A stretch of DNA of 64,000 nucleotides from Homalodisca vitripennis (lineage: Eukaryota; Arthropoda; Insecta; Hemiptera; Cicadellidae). Shown here in pieces: positions 48,153 to 61,562 of the stretch. The notes beneath the pieces were generated by a model. The model did no database searches. It saw only the letters and a program-made list of their open reading frames with translations, and was not told the DNA's origin. Made by a program: the position numbers and the translations under genes. Position 1 is the first letter of the stretch. Each line of letters starts with the position of its first letter. The DNA lies in assembly GCF_021130785.1 (NCBI RefSeq), contig NC_060209.1:18809501-18873500 (forward strand), read 5' to 3'.

Positions 48153-51100
48153 TAAGAAAATTAATATAAGTTACAATATTAATCAAGGTTTACTGGATTA
48201 TTGATAAAGATACGACCTGAAATTAGTTGACAAACATTACAATTACAATGAACAGAGCATCTTTACACAGCAAAACACGCATTTCAGATTTAGTATAGTT
48301 AAACAAATTAATTATTAAAATAAATATTAAAAGGCCTCTGTTATAAAATGTTGAAATTATAGTACTTTCTTTTTTATAATTCTATTGTTATCATTTTAAT
48401 ATTTTCTGAGTTTCTTCTTGAATTTAACTTAGGCTGGTAGAAAAATACTTATTAAATAAAATTCTAATTTTCCTATTAAATATGATAAAATGTTGAGATT
48501 TATATTTTTATATTTACACTTAAAAAACTATTACCATTAAAACATGATTTTATATTTATTGTTGAACATCATCACAAAAGAGAAAGTTTTAATTGGTTAT
48601 AATCGACAAAATTAAAACTGACTATAGAATTGTAGTAAATGAACCTTAACCAATTTTAATGAGTTCTGAAATCTTGCAAGTTTTATTATTTATTTATAAA
48701 ATATTAATTTCGCAATCTAAAAGTAGTCTCAAAGTCCTAAGAAGAATGCCAAGTTCAATTTAACATACAATCAGTCGTCTACTACAATATAAATGTATAT
48801 GATATTGTCAAGACCACTTTGAAATTTAAAAAATAAATAAATTGTGCCAAATTTATTATAGTAAAAATAATCATACTGTCAGTATGACTCTCCTTTTGCC
48901 TTTCTACAAGTAACACTAATTTAAGTCCAACGTCTGTATACTCTCCGCCCAACAAAAAATGGCCAACCACCGCTTTACAGATCAAGAATAATACGCATAA
49001 TTCATCAATCATTGTCGGAGTTTTGTTTGTCTTTATCTGATAAAATAAAAGATTATATCAAAGCGTGTACGGAATTCCAGGTATCACATAACTTTCTACT
49101 TGTCTTTCACACCGCGTTCTCAGCAATCCATCATTCTCTTAACACCTTTGGTCCAATATATTTACTATTATATCCATTACTTATAAGATATCAAATATAA
49201 AAGAAAAGTCTTCTACAAATCAGATTATCAAATGAAGCATTTATTTAAATATTTATCGTTTTTATACTCTTTGTAAGCACCCCATTAGACTATCCATAAG
49301 CCTTATTTATATCAGTAACTTAAATCAATTCAAATACATGAACTAAAACTAAACTCATTATCAAATAATTAATTCTACTGATGAGAATTTATTGCTAAAT
49401 ATATAAAAGTTTGAACATGCACTGGTATATATACAATATTCATTAATGCTAACCAAATGGATATTTAATAACGATTACAACAGTTACTACATGAAGATGC
49501 CTTAACGATTACTCTGTTATTGCCTCCATTAACGCTTAAGCATATTTAAGCGTTTAAGTATTCCAGAAAGAGACCAAGCCGTGGAAACATTTATTGGATT
49601 ACACAAATTGCAAGTTGTGTATGTGGTTATTAATGAGTTACGTGTTTATAAAGCAATAGTGACCTATTTATTATTCTCCAACAGTTATTTTATTTATTAC
49701 TCATTACTAGCTTTTATAAAATTAATGGGCACAGAGGGATAATTTTAAACTATTCATTACTAGTTATAAAGTATACATTTGTTTCAAACAAGTAAACTGT
49801 GATAACATACAAAATAGTTTTAAGGACTACAGACCCTGTTCGATTCATTTAGTACCATTATGTACTTATTTAGAGGTTAAATTTGATTGTAATATATAAG
49901 GTATATAACTCAGATATCATAATTCTGATTACATGCCAAATGTAAAACAAATGTTCATTCCATCAGCCTCTAAGGTTTTGTTTAAAAATGCATGTATAAT
50001 AAAATTGATGTGAGTTGAAATCCTTATAGGATTTGAAGTATAAATAATTTAATAACAAATATTTACCACACAATAGACAAAAAGTGAATGATTGCATAAC
50101 TAATATACGCTTAACAGACCCAAATAGGTTAGAGAATTGTATATTGCCCAACTCAAGGTATTTGTAAAGTTTTATTATTGAAATTTTTCATTTGCTTAAG
50201 TACAATCACGTGAGAAACAACCTAAATTTAATAATAAATTATAAAAAAACAAATGTATACCAAAAAATTTGGGTTTTCCTTGGGACTTTTAAACTTCTCC
50301 CTTTTAGAGGAAATACTTCTATTGCGAGTATATTAAAAGATGGTGATTCACTTATTTTTAAATGACAAATTGAAAAATAATTAAATAATTAATAATTAAT
50401 CAACAATAAATCAATAATTAATCAATAACAAGTCAATAATTAATCAATAAAATATTTCATTATTTTTAATTATTGTTAGTTTAGCTAATCTCTGAACCAA
50501 AAGGTTTCTTTTTTTACATAACTATTCTCCATAGTTCCAACTATAGTCTTGTAAGCGTTGGCCGAGAATATGGACCAATAATGGCTCATACGGACAGTCT
50601 AATTTACAACAGTTCGTGGGAAAAGCGAGACAGTGTTTTATTTTGTTTCTAATTTTTTAGTCCTGTCAGTGTTCTCCAATATATACTGCTGCCATAACTG
50701 TGACGGCCGCCGATCGATCTTTCCGGATGGAAACCTCCTGTACCGATTTCTCGAATAATTTAACCGTCTTCTTATTTAGCGCAAATCAGGTCTTGAACGT
50801 TCAACTTCAATATTGTATTGTTATCTGATTATCTACTGCACCTTAAAATAAGCATTGAAATTCAACTGTTAAAATAACCTCTCTAATACTCATAAGATGT
50901 AATGTGTAAATAAACTAGATGTGTATATAAAGCTAACATTTAAGGCATACAATGTCTTGAATACAGATTTATGTGTTTGCTATGAACATGAAATATTAAC
51001 CCAAATATCGGATGACTAGAGTGGTTGGAAATGAGAGAACAAACTGGCGTGGAATGCAGAAGGCTAACTGAGTGGAAATATAACGGATATAACGCGTTTC

Positions 51101-53319
51101 TGTTCATGCCGAAGTTCGTTTTCATGCAACGTGTAACTGTTTCAAAATTTTTATTTTGGCACAAACTCTTGCATGATGAGCAGGCTATCGTGAAGTATAC
51201 ATACTGTTAAATAATGGTTAGTACTGTAGTTGTAATTGAAATGGCATTATTGCTCATTTATTAACTTTGGAATTACAATATTGGAAATTAAAGTATTTGT
51301 GTTTAATATTTTGTCATAAGAAGCATAAGCATTTTTTTGCAATGAGGTTTTACCATAATGTAAATTATTCCGAAAGTTGATGACGTATCATACAATAGAT
51401 TTATTTAAATAAGTAAATGGTTTTGTTAATTGAAGCGTTTACCATTCTAAAGCAAAACGTTTAATATTACAATTTTAAATATTGTCATTACCATGTACGC
51501 ATTATATACAACCAATTTAGTGTTATTCTGATATAACAATGAAGAGAGATTTGTAAAAATCTCTTCCAAGATATATAATTAAATTAACAATGTTGAAAAC
51601 TAATGACGTTATGCCACCCTCAGGTCCAAATGAACCAAGTGTATTTACACTTGAGGCTCATCACTCGTATATATGTATATTCAGATGTTGCATATCAGCT
51701 ATGGCTAAATACATAATACAAATACAATAATATAAAATAGTTTATTTATTTGAATATGTTTATTTCGTAATCCAATATATTACTATACATATTACTAAGT
51801 TACACATATGTCGGTCAGTATGTGAGTACAGTCAAATCCAGGAAAAATAAAAAATGTGTAATACAGCTTACATCACCTCTCAAGATGATCGTAGTTGGTG
51901 ATTTTAATCTAAATGTAATATAGTAGTTAATATCGAGGACGGATGCAATGTTATACGGACCTAGCCGTTAGGCAGACTTTTAAACTGTATTAGAAATATT
52001 TATTCCAACCTTTCTATGTTGTTACATATATCTAATAATGATCATGATTACTTTATAAATATTTCTACAACAAAAACATAAATTACGTTATACAATTCTA
52101 ATTAAAACTTTAAACTAACTCTTTGTGTAAAACATAAATTCAAAATATTCTACATCTGTTTAGGTTTAAATCGAAATATACTTTACGTAACAGAGTTACA
52201 CTAAAACTATGTAAACCTACTCAGAATGCATAAGATGTTTTCAAAGTCTTACAGAAGCTATCCATCAGCGTCAATACGTGGCAAGTATATTTGACACATA
52301 ATTTTTAGTTTCTGAAGAATCTCGCTGTAAAATTTATATCATTGTTGTTAGATCTGTGGAAAATTGTAAGGACTGGCTGTACTGGCAGCTCTCTGGATTT
52401 ACATCCCGTAAAAGTAAAGGCATTTTATTCCTTTATAATTGGTTGTAGCATTATTGACAATAAAAATTATTGAAAACCACAAACTTTAAGTATTCGTTTA
52501 CTTCTGGTGCTATGTTGCTAAGCACTTGACAAAACCTATTTTTTGAAGAAAACTCAACTATCAGCATCCTATCAAAACTCTTCTAACCTCAAAAAAAATC
52601 ATCCCAAAGTATGTGATTTGCAATATAAAATAATATGCCCTACACTAATAAAAATGAAAAATGTAATAATGTTAGGCTTCATACATATGGGTTAAAAACT
52701 TAAGATCAGTTTTGAGGCAACCAGTTCTTAAGAAACAATTATTTTCTTTTTTTACTCTCGTAGCTATACCATAAGGTTTTTTTTTTAATTTCTGAAACTA
52801 TGCAATTATGTATCATAATTTTATCATATCATTTATCTATAACAGCGATCATATAAAACTACTGAAATCTTGGATAGGTCCTAATTGGTCTTAGTCTTGT
52901 TAGTACAGACTGCCTGCACAAATTAGCACAATTTATTTGGTTAATAACTATGTATAATCATATTAAAACTAGTCTAATCGAAGTGATCAAAGCTTTGCTA
53001 GGTGACATATTTTGAAGTAAATAAATTTTACTAATTTTTAGTAAATGAAGGTCGACATATACTGTGAGAATTATCCATAGACTGAACCACATAGACAGAA
53101 GATAATTTATGTCAGACGTAATTACATACAGGTGACAGGTTATGGAAATTTTAATTACTCCTCATTTTGTAGTCCATGTATTCTGCGGAAAGTTAGGGAT
53201 CGATGAAGATCAACCAAAATAACATACATCATAAGTGACACGAAACATCATCTCAATGTTGCCTATACTACGTTCATTAATGGAAAATGTTCATGCTCTT
53301 TTTCCATCTTCCTAGATAT
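48153..53319. other. Anonymous AT-rich DNA
   Basis: I see no supported gene in 5.2 kb. Short features inside are a 9-bp inverted repeat AACGCTTAA/TTAAGCGTT at 49531-49554 and an AATTAATCAAT-type AT-rich tandem tract at 50377-50455. Opposed short ORFs at 48782-49200 and 50940-51210 lack recognisable domains. Confidence 0.4.
50377..50455. repeat. AT-rich imperfect tandem repeat
   Basis: Units of the type AATTAATCAATA repeat imperfectly about six times. Confidence 0.75.
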
Positions 53320-53393
53320 CGTACGGCCAGACAGATACATAATTAAAATTTGACCAGTCTTTAATTAATAGGCTTCGCTATCGCTCAGCCAAA
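53320..53393 (+). repeat. Dispersed repeat family, right end
   Basis: GGCCAGACAGATACATAATTAAAA precedes TAATAGGCTTCGCTATCGCTC and AGCCAA. This is the best match to the plain palindrome-like family end (GGCTTCGCTNNCGCTCAGCC). The left limit is unclear. Confidence 0.45.
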
Positions 53394-56217
53394 AAACTCA
53401 TACATATAAAATATGTAAAACTTCTCCTAATTTATTATTTGTTTTAATATTGGTGCTTTATCTATTAAAAATTAAAAATAATGATAATTATTATGTTGCA
53501 GTAATCTTATAAAAGGTTGCGATTAATGTAAAGAAAACTCAAGGATAGATTTGAAAGCTTGCTTGGACTGTTATTGAAAAGTTTATAATTAGGGTTCCAG
53601 GGCCAAGAGGGGTTGACACAGTGTAGCAGTGAATGGTGAAAAGCTAAAACAACTTTTCGTTGTCTGCCTTTAAGAAATTTAAGCAATTAATTTTATTCTT
53701 GAAACTCTTATTAAGCTCAGTAAAGGCCTCAAGTTTTAATTGAATCTTGCTTTTGTTTTAATTTTATATTGTATTTTAATTTTAGGACTCGTGGGAAATG
53801 CAAAGTCCTATTATAATATCCAACACTTTTATGTAACTTTTCGAACATTCAGCTTGAAGTAAAAGTATTTTAAAATCTGTAATGTTTCCTTTTTCTAATG
53901 ATAAAACTAAAGTTTATTAATTATATTGATTTCATTTTAATTTTTACTACAGACTATCAGTAAACTTTTACTTCTTCACCATTTTGAAATTGTTGGAGTT
54001 AGGTAAAAATGCTAAATTTAGAAACCTCAATTTAACAACTATATGGCCTACTTTAAAGTTTACAAAAATATACAAGTACATATTTATATATAAATAGGGG
54101 GTAATATTTAAAGGAGTTTCAACCCAATTTAAAAAAACAAATCTTAAACCCGCACTTCGGTATTGTTTTTAATTAGCGACAATAGTATAAACTATTGCTT
54201 AATTATTAATCTAGTGAAACTTGGAATGAGTCCTCATGTTAAATCAAATATTTGGAACCGCGGTTGATGACATCAAACAACTATTTAAAGTGTTTAGTTT
54301 GATTAAGTTTTAAAATAAATCGTCATTTCATCGTTAGTTATGCATGACTTGGCCAATATTTAATTCCAAATATTTCTGAGACTCAAAACTTTGGCGCTAA
54401 GTTTGGAAAAACACAATGTAATTTTAATATACCACTTTAAACTAAATTAAAATATTTATTAACCACTTTCAAACTAATTTGATGACAGCTAATGAGGACT
54501 AATATTTTAAAAGTATAAATGTTGTTTGGTGAATTTAACTCATAAACCACAGACAATGGAAAGTGATCAAGAGTTCTGGATACAAGATACCTTAAAACTC
54601 TGATTACAAAGATATAAATATTTACGCCATATTTGCTAATTTTAAGTGTCGTTTATTTGTCTAGTTCACCGTCGTGAATGTGAAGTCATTGTTAAAAGCT
54701 AATTATTTAAATATTTGGATATAGTTATACTTAATAGTTATAAAACTGTTTGGTTTCATGATAACTATTATTTTCAGCCCACAATGGACGTAAAGTGATA
54801 TTGAGTGTATAAAGTGAAGTATATTATGAACTAATTTGTCTCAATAATTACTTGATTCCCATCATAAATATCTTGCAAAGAGCTACTGACTGAAAAATCA
54901 ATTCCGTTTGTAGTCAATCATGCAAAATAGTTTTAGGACTCGTGGGAAATACAAATGGCTGTTGGAGGTCTGGACTGATATGTCTAGCCCTCCGTACACT
55001 TCTTGTACTAAAAGTAACTTCAAAATTAGGATTTTTGTGTTTGTATTAATAAAATAATTGTAATATTTATGACTTTAATTGATTTTGGCTCCAAAGTTTG
55101 TTGTGGACTATTAGGAATCCATTAACATATATATTACATTGATATGATATTATTGATATATATATTATATATTGATATGATATTACATTCAGTATTTCGC
55201 TACCATACGATATAACAATATATTTGGTAGAATCAATTACGAAATCAATCTAAAGCTCGTTTGAAACATTCATTGGTGCAAAATACATTTCACTCAACGG
55301 AAGAGCTCACACATAGATGGTCGCTGGGAACATTGATTGGTTCGTAAAAGCTACTGGTTCTGATAAAGTGGATTTACAGTGTTGTTATGGATGCTGTGGG
55401 CGAGGATTATTTATTGCCGCAGCTCTGACCATGGATACTTTTTTCTCTGTGTATTTTTTCGTGGAAATTCAAAGAGTAGTAAACGCCTAAAGCATCAAGA
55501 AGCACCCTATTTTTCAACATTCGATCCTCTAATCACGGGATCCTCAGAACCTATAAACTGTGAAAAACATGTATGATATGTTTGTAATGAGTAAGTGTTT
55601 GCACTGACCTCCACTATTATATAACAGATAAAATTAAACAAATAATCCAAAAATAAGAAAATTTACTTAATTTTTTTGAATTTAAGTAATATCCTTAACA
55701 ATAGGTATGGCGACCTCTATAAAAAAACTCAATACGTTTAATACTCTAATGCAGAAGCTTGAAACGAATTTCACTTTGAACGGTACAACTTATTAAAATA
55801 TAAAATAAAGTTAATGTCAAATCTAATATACTAAAATATTTTACAAACAGTAACAATAATATGAAGAGTGTAAATTTTAAAATGTTTGTCATTCTATATA
55901 GAGTTCTACGGAGAGTAACTGCGGAGAGTAAATAATCATAAAGCCTCCTAATGCATAAATAACTCAAGTAATTAATGTTGATATAAATGCAATTTAAAAT
56001 ATTCATGTAGTTATCTGTACAGTTAGCCTATGTAATTGGCCTTCGCTCGCACTCGAATTTGTTTAGTCATTGGTGTATATGTGTGTATTAGTTCGTTCAC
56101 CAAAGTCCTGACATCAAATAATAAAGCAAATTGCTATGCAGGAAAGATTTCACGATTTTGCTTCCTTTTTACTTTTAAAATATACGAAAATTTGTGATGT
56201 TAGAAGAGTTTTCCAGC
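53394..56217. other. Anonymous AT-rich DNA
   Basis: No gene was recognised. TTTTAGGACTCGTGGGAAAT occurs at about 53780-53799 and again at about 54930-54949, then diverges. ORFs at 55379-55576 and 55746-56006 have no known motif. Confidence 0.4.
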
Positions 56218-56725
56218 ATTTTAAATGTCCTTAACTATATCAGGTATGCACTGAAACATTGATCTATTATGATAGGAAAATCCGATGCCTCCTTCCCCTT
56301 ATTTCAGATATACCTATCTACATTCATAAAAATAAGTTTAATGACACACCTATAGGAATCTTCTAGCTCTCATTTGTAATGTAACTAAAATGATATGGGA
56401 TGTTCATTGATTTGTGCGTGAATATGATTTTTACCAATATTCACCACTAATCTTGGAACATAGATGAGTTTCAAAGAATTGCAGAATTTAAAATGTCCTT
56501 AAATATACCAGGGATGCTTTGAAACATATATCTATTACGATAGGAATACCCTATGCGTCCTCCAACTTATTGCATATATACTTAGATGTATTCATAATAA
56601 TTACTCTGATGACACAAGTATAGGAATCTATTAGCTCCCAGATCTATTGCAACCAAAATAATATTTTATATTTATGAATTTTGATGTGAATATGATTTTT
56701 ACCAATAAAAACCACTAACCTTGGA
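56218..56725 (+). repeat. Diverged tandem duplication, period 268 bp
   Basis: TTTAAAATGTCCTTAA-like starts (56218 and about 56486), CTATTAYGATAGGAA, TATAGGAATCT and AATATGATTTTTACCAATA (56421 and 56689) recur in the same order. Two copies only. Confidence 0.9.
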
Positions 56726-56892
56726 ATTCTAAAACATTTTCATCTAGTAAATGGCGAAAACTGACATTCGTGGTGAAGTTCTTAAATTTTTAGCCAAAGT
56801 AAAACATTATATAATATAACATGTAGGAGGCAGACTGTAATAGCTCATGATTATTACATACCTCATATTATATTTAATTGGTTATTAGTCCA

Positions 56893-57382
56893 ATACTTCT
56901 AGTTGGGATCACTTCTGGCTGGTTTATACCTACCAGTTGAACCCACCACTGGGCACAGCAAAAACCGATGTGCCACTTCAATCTGGGCAACCTTATGGAT
57001 GTCCAGTAGCGGCACATCACTAACCGCAAATGTTGAGATTCTGGGATTCATGGGCAATTCGATAGGTCTAGCCTACTGTGGAGGATGGCTGTTGGAGTTG
57101 GTGGGGTTTGTTCCCTTACCTCAGAGGCTCTTGTTAACCTCAACAAGGGTGTGCCACCCCCTGCCTACTTTGACTGGAGAGGCTGGTTCACAGCTGGCCT
57201 CCCTTCTTCCGGGATGACTTTGAGATGTAGTGCCCTAATTCTTCCTCATGGATCTCGATAGGAGGCGGCCCCCTACTCCCTAACCTTACCCATCCTGAAT
57301 ATCCTATCACTCCGGAAGCAGCGCAAAGGTCCTTACAGGACTAAGTGCAATTTATAAAGCTTCTTGTTCTAAGAGAAAAAAA

Positions 57383-57416
<34 letters not shown>

Positions 57417-57429
57417 TATACTTCTAGTT
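56893..57429 (+). mobile_element. Poly(A)-tailed retroinsertion with 12-bp target-site duplication
   Basis: A GC-rich 513-bp insert (56905-57417) ends in about 26 A and a (TA)n tract. It is flanked by ATACTTCTAGTT at 56893-56904 and again at 57418-57429. Sharp composition change, poly(A) and the direct repeat are the signature of target-primed reverse transcription by a LINE. The insert is probably a 5'-truncated LINE 3' end or a LINE-mobilised RNA. A 104-codon ORF opens across it (56903-57217, TTG start), but no domain is recognisable and GC-rich DNA favours chance ORFs. Confidence 0.92.
57371..57420. repeat. Poly(A) and (TA)n tail
   Basis: The A run starts at about 57375 and passes into TA repeats at 57401, ending at the target-site duplication. 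Confidence 0.95.
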
Positions 57430-57813
57430 AGAAGAGATAGGTTTTCTCCTCTGTATTTTTAGGATGAAGAAACAGAAACTCGTGTAATAATGCGTATACT
57501 AGGTAAGTATGTTAATTCTTTCATCTATATTCAATAACTTACAATTGTAGCAGTTACTGATGAGTATACTGTACAGAAGTATGACTTCGTGTTCTAGCCA
57601 CAAAACTTCGCGATTTAGTTTGTTTTGAAGTAATATGATACCTTGAGATATATCAAAACCAATCAGTATTTAAAAAGAAATAAAAAGTAGTATTTCATTT
57701 TTGCATGATTATTTCAGAGCGTAGGTATTATCACAATGTGAGTTTATTCTTGCGAGCGTATTGTGTTTGTACCTTTAATTTTTTAGCTCATATATTTCAA
57801 CTAGCAGCTGCCA

Positions 57814-60150
57814 GCAGCGTAGCACGCGATTTCCTGTTGAATAAGAGATACGTAATAGGAACTGAAAGATATTATAGTCCACTGATTCACTTTACAATCA
57901 TTGGACTTTAAGTTAAAAGGGCAGTGTTTTGGGTTTCTAAAGTCCTAAAGTGAAACAGTTTCCATGAGCACCATGGAAATACCCAAGTGTTTTGCACACA
58001 TATTTTAGGCCAGAGTGAAGGCATAGTAAGTCTGTCTTAGTAATATTAGTGAAATTAATTACGAATAGAGTGATTCTCTTGTTCTATTATAATATTAATG
58101 GCTATACATTTGTTACTAGCTCTTATTTCACGTTTTTCACGTGAATAACTCGTACTTTTGGTCAATATTAATTATATTTCACTTTGCTTTATACTACTAG
58201 TTTGTATTGCTGCCCCAACCAAGAAGATATGTACATAGGTTTTAGTCTGAAAATTCTATTTTGGTTAAAGAGCTGATAATTCCAGCTGTTTTAACCTACT
58301 TCATGTATAAGGAATTTCAGGTACCGTAGTAGCGTTTGCCTTATTGTCACGATCATCAATAAAGTATACGCGTACGTTGGTATGAAATGTCTACTTTCGT
58401 CTAAAAGCGATTTGCGGCCAATTTGTTCTCCTTCTGCGCTAAGATATTTCAGGTACCGGTAATGTGCTGGAGGTATAATATACATTTGTGTCAAATTTAA
58501 CCTTCTAGGAAAGTGCCAAGCTGAAAAGCAAAATATACTTCTAGGAGTTAAACATATTACAGCCCATTTGGGTGATTGATCTCCACAAACAACCTTTATT
58601 ATTTCCATTGAAAATATAAGTAGAATTAAACCTGTGTAGGGCACAAAATATATTTATTCTAGGGGTTTCAACCACTATGGATATACTATCTTCACGATGA
58701 TAGTAATCGATTTTTCTGATTTGAGAGATTAGGTATACGTATGCTAAATTTTATCATTCTGAAATATTTGGAATTTGAAGAACTAGTAATGAGTGAGTGA
58801 AGGCTCTCTCTGCCTTACATACGTATATTGAACTCATATTGGACTTAAAAGCATCGAAATTGTGTATATATATATATAATATATATGTAATATAAAGTCT
58901 ATTTAATAGTTTATAATTATGTTTCCATACAAGTCCTAATGACAAATAAACAAACAACCATGAGACGGTAGCAATGAGCATGACTTGTATAATGAAAGAT
59001 TTGTCTACCTATAGGATTAGCTACACTACAGTAATCACGGCCTGTGTTACTGCACTGTATTATTGTTATCCACACCTCTGGCACACTACAACGCACCATT
59101 AATCATGGTCATTCAATGAAGTCATAGTCACAAACTCAAGTCATTATACAGTTTCCATTCCCAAATTTTAATTATTATTTTAACTAATGATCCATCAAAA
59201 TTTAAGGAGAGAACAAAACATAACATTTGTGAGTTGCGATATCATACTTGTAAGTTTTTATATTTGTTTTTTTTTTTTAATTTGGGGAAAAAAACATCTT
59301 AGTTTGGTGTTGGCATGCGTCATTACAGTAAAACTATCAGTAGGATGTGAAAATTAAATATCTTTCTTACACTATTCAGCCAAACTGTGAAGAAATCTGA
59401 CACTAAATTAAATAACCTCAATATATACACAAACTAAGTGCCTCAAGCAGTATGCAAATACATTTATTTTAAGTTCTATTTACTTCACAATATTTAATTC
59501 ACCACAATTTTTTAATTACATTAGTTATAACAAATGCAATACAAGGAACTGAAGAACTTCGAAGAACATGTTCGATAAGTATAACTCCGCAGACTACTAA
59601 ACCCTTGGATAGCAGTTATTATGGCATAGATATTTATTCAACGATGAAAAAGCATGGAATTTGTGAACTCATAGATTTGATATAGTAATATGTTGTAACA
59701 AAGAAGTTACGCCAGATTGCTGATTATAAAAAATCCTTACTTAACTACCACCAAACATTTCTAAAGGTTGCCCTATAACTTTGTACCTATGGACCCCACT
59801 ATTTGCAGGCCATCCGTAATTTACCTATGCAGAATTGAAATTTAGTATAAACATTTAAATAAATAGGTACATTAATTCTCAATATACCTTATTGCCTGAT
59901 AGGCTTAGTTAATAATCATGGTCGTGTATGAATCATCATCGAACTCGGTCTTACCAAGATATGCAAAATACGAGACTGACAAATCATATGTATATGAATA
60001 CAATTGGTCCATTTATTTCCGAGAATGTTTTATATTTACCTATGTCACAAACAAAAAATAAATTGTGCCACCCCCTTGAATGATATAGACTTTGCCAATT
60101 TTGAGCCGATAATAAATAGTAATAAACAATTACAATTATATTATTAATGA
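57814..60150 (+). repeat. Large diverged tandem duplication, copy 1
   Basis: Three blocks match copy 2 in the same order: A 57814-58193, B about 58921-59213 and C about 59998-60150. Compared with copy 2, this copy has about 700 bp extra between A and B and about 780 bp extra between B and C, so one copy gained insertions or the other lost sequence. The 117-codon minus-strand ORF at 58291-58644 lies in the first extra segment and is not recognised. Confidence 0.85.
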
Positions 60151-60242
60151 AGGCTACTCTAAAACTAGATTTGGCATGTACGTAAAGAATTTAAAACAAT
60201 AAAATCGTGGCGAAACTAATTTATGTACCGATGGTACGAGAG

Positions 60243-61250
60243 GCAGCGTTGCACGCGATTCCATGTTGAAAAAGAAATACGTCATAGGAACTGAAAGATA
60301 TTCTAATCTCCTGATCCGCTTTACAATAATTGAAGTTTAAGTTAAAAGGGAAGTGTTTTGTTTGTATTTTATGATTCTGCAGTCGGAAACTAAAACAGTT
60401 TCTATGAGCATCAAAGATATGTTTTTTCACAAATGTTTTAGGACAGAGAGGAAGTATCGTAAGTCTGACTTAGTAATCTTAGTGAATTTAGTCACAGTTA
60501 CGGTAATTCATTTGTTCTATAATAATGTTAAGTAGTATTATTTCAGTGTTAATTTTTAAGAGTTTCAGTGTTCATAAATTTGTTACTGGCTCTTATGTTA
60601 CATTTATCACTTGTAGAACCTGTATTTTTTATCCAAATCAAATTATATTTCTCTTTGCTTTATATGCACAAATAAAACGCTATACATACTCGGACTGCAG
60701 TCAAAAAATGTTTAATTTGGGCTTCTGTAATTTTCTTCCAGTCTACGTTATTCTCGGTAGCTGAGTAGCCTTTCAGGTCCTAATGTGAGAAACATTATAA
60801 TGAAATAAGAAACAATGAGTTAATAGCCATGAGAATGGCTTGTACGTATAATGGACGATTGTCTGTGTATAGGATTACACTACAGTACCCATGAGCTGTA
60901 TCACTGCACTGCATTTTTGTTATCCACACCATCTTGTACTACAATGCAGCATTACTCATGGTCATCCATTAAAGTCATAGTCTCAAACTCAAGTCAATAT
61001 AGAGTTTCCAATCCTAAATTTTATTTATTATTTAGACTAAAGATCTATCAAAATTTATAGAGAGGACATATATACTCTATAAAGCTAAAGACAAATTATT
61101 GCTCTATTTGTTTCCAAGAATGTGTTTTTCCACACACCTATGTAACAAACAGAAAATAAATTATGCCACCCCCTTGAATGGTTTAGACTTTTGCAATGTT
61201 TAGCCAATAATTATGGAAATAAATAATCATAATTATATTATTAATGACGG
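60243..61250 (+). repeat. Large diverged tandem duplication, copy 2
   Basis: Block A' at 60243-60664 shares GCAGCGT...GCACGCGATT, CATAGGAACTGAAAGATATT and CTTTGCTTTATA. Block B' is at about 60768-61071 (CTACACTACAGTA, GTTATCCACACC, CTCAAACTCAAGTCA), and block C' at about 61090-61250 (GCCACCCCCTTGAATG and TATTATTAATGA). Base differences fall at all codon positions in the A block, so there is no sign that a coding frame is being maintained. Confidence 0.85.
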
Positions 61251-61292
61251 CTTCTCTAAGGCTCTAATGAGGCAACTTTGTAAACATTAACG

Positions 61293-61562
61293 ATGGTTCA
61301 TTACTGTCGAGATCTCATGAGAACTAATATTTCAGCCGGCCTCATATTCTCATTACAAGCTACTCATGTTTCGTTTCTCTTCTCTGTCCAAACAAATGCG
61401 TGCATTCTAATTCTAGTTATGGTTTGCTGCGGATCGGATATTGCATATAAATCTTCCAAAGTTTTGAAAAAGTCAGTTCTGAATATTTTATGCCTTTGTG
61501 TCCGATCGCGTCATTGTCTAGTTTTTAATTATTGGTACTTCTCTTTAAAATTTTTAGCTTAG
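61293..61562 (+). CDS. Unidentified 89-codon ORF with a hydrophobic segment
   Basis: The ORF encodes a hydrophobic stretch (around CILILVMVCC) followed by GSDIAYKSSKVLKKSVLNIL. A membrane segment followed by a Cys and a helix of this kind is found near the C-terminus of insect gustatory receptors, and such genes often duplicate in tandem, as the DNA just upstream does. However, the receptor's diagnostic Thr-Tyr...Gln-Phe motif is not visible, and no matching exons were located. The frame may equally be chance. It lies just beyond copy 2 of the large duplication and has no detectable counterpart in copy 1. Confidence 0.15.
   Translation: MVHYCRDLMRTNISAGLIFSLQATHVSFLFSVQTNACILILVMVCCGSDIAYKSSKVLKKSVLNILCLCVRSRHCLVFNYWYFSLKFLA

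Noticed and set aside
56903..57217. 104-codon ORF in the GC-rich retroinsertion
   Set aside because: It starts at a TTG at the insertion boundary and shows no recognisable domain; GC-rich sequence makes such ORFs likely by chance.
57705..57911. 68-codon ORF overlapping block A of the large duplication, with a similar frame in copy 2
   Set aside because: The differences between the copies fall at all three codon positions and both frames close soon, so there is no sign of coding constraint.
58291..58644. 117-codon minus-strand ORF
   Set aside because: No recognisable domain or splice context; it lies in a segment present in only one duplicate and is kept only as a note there.
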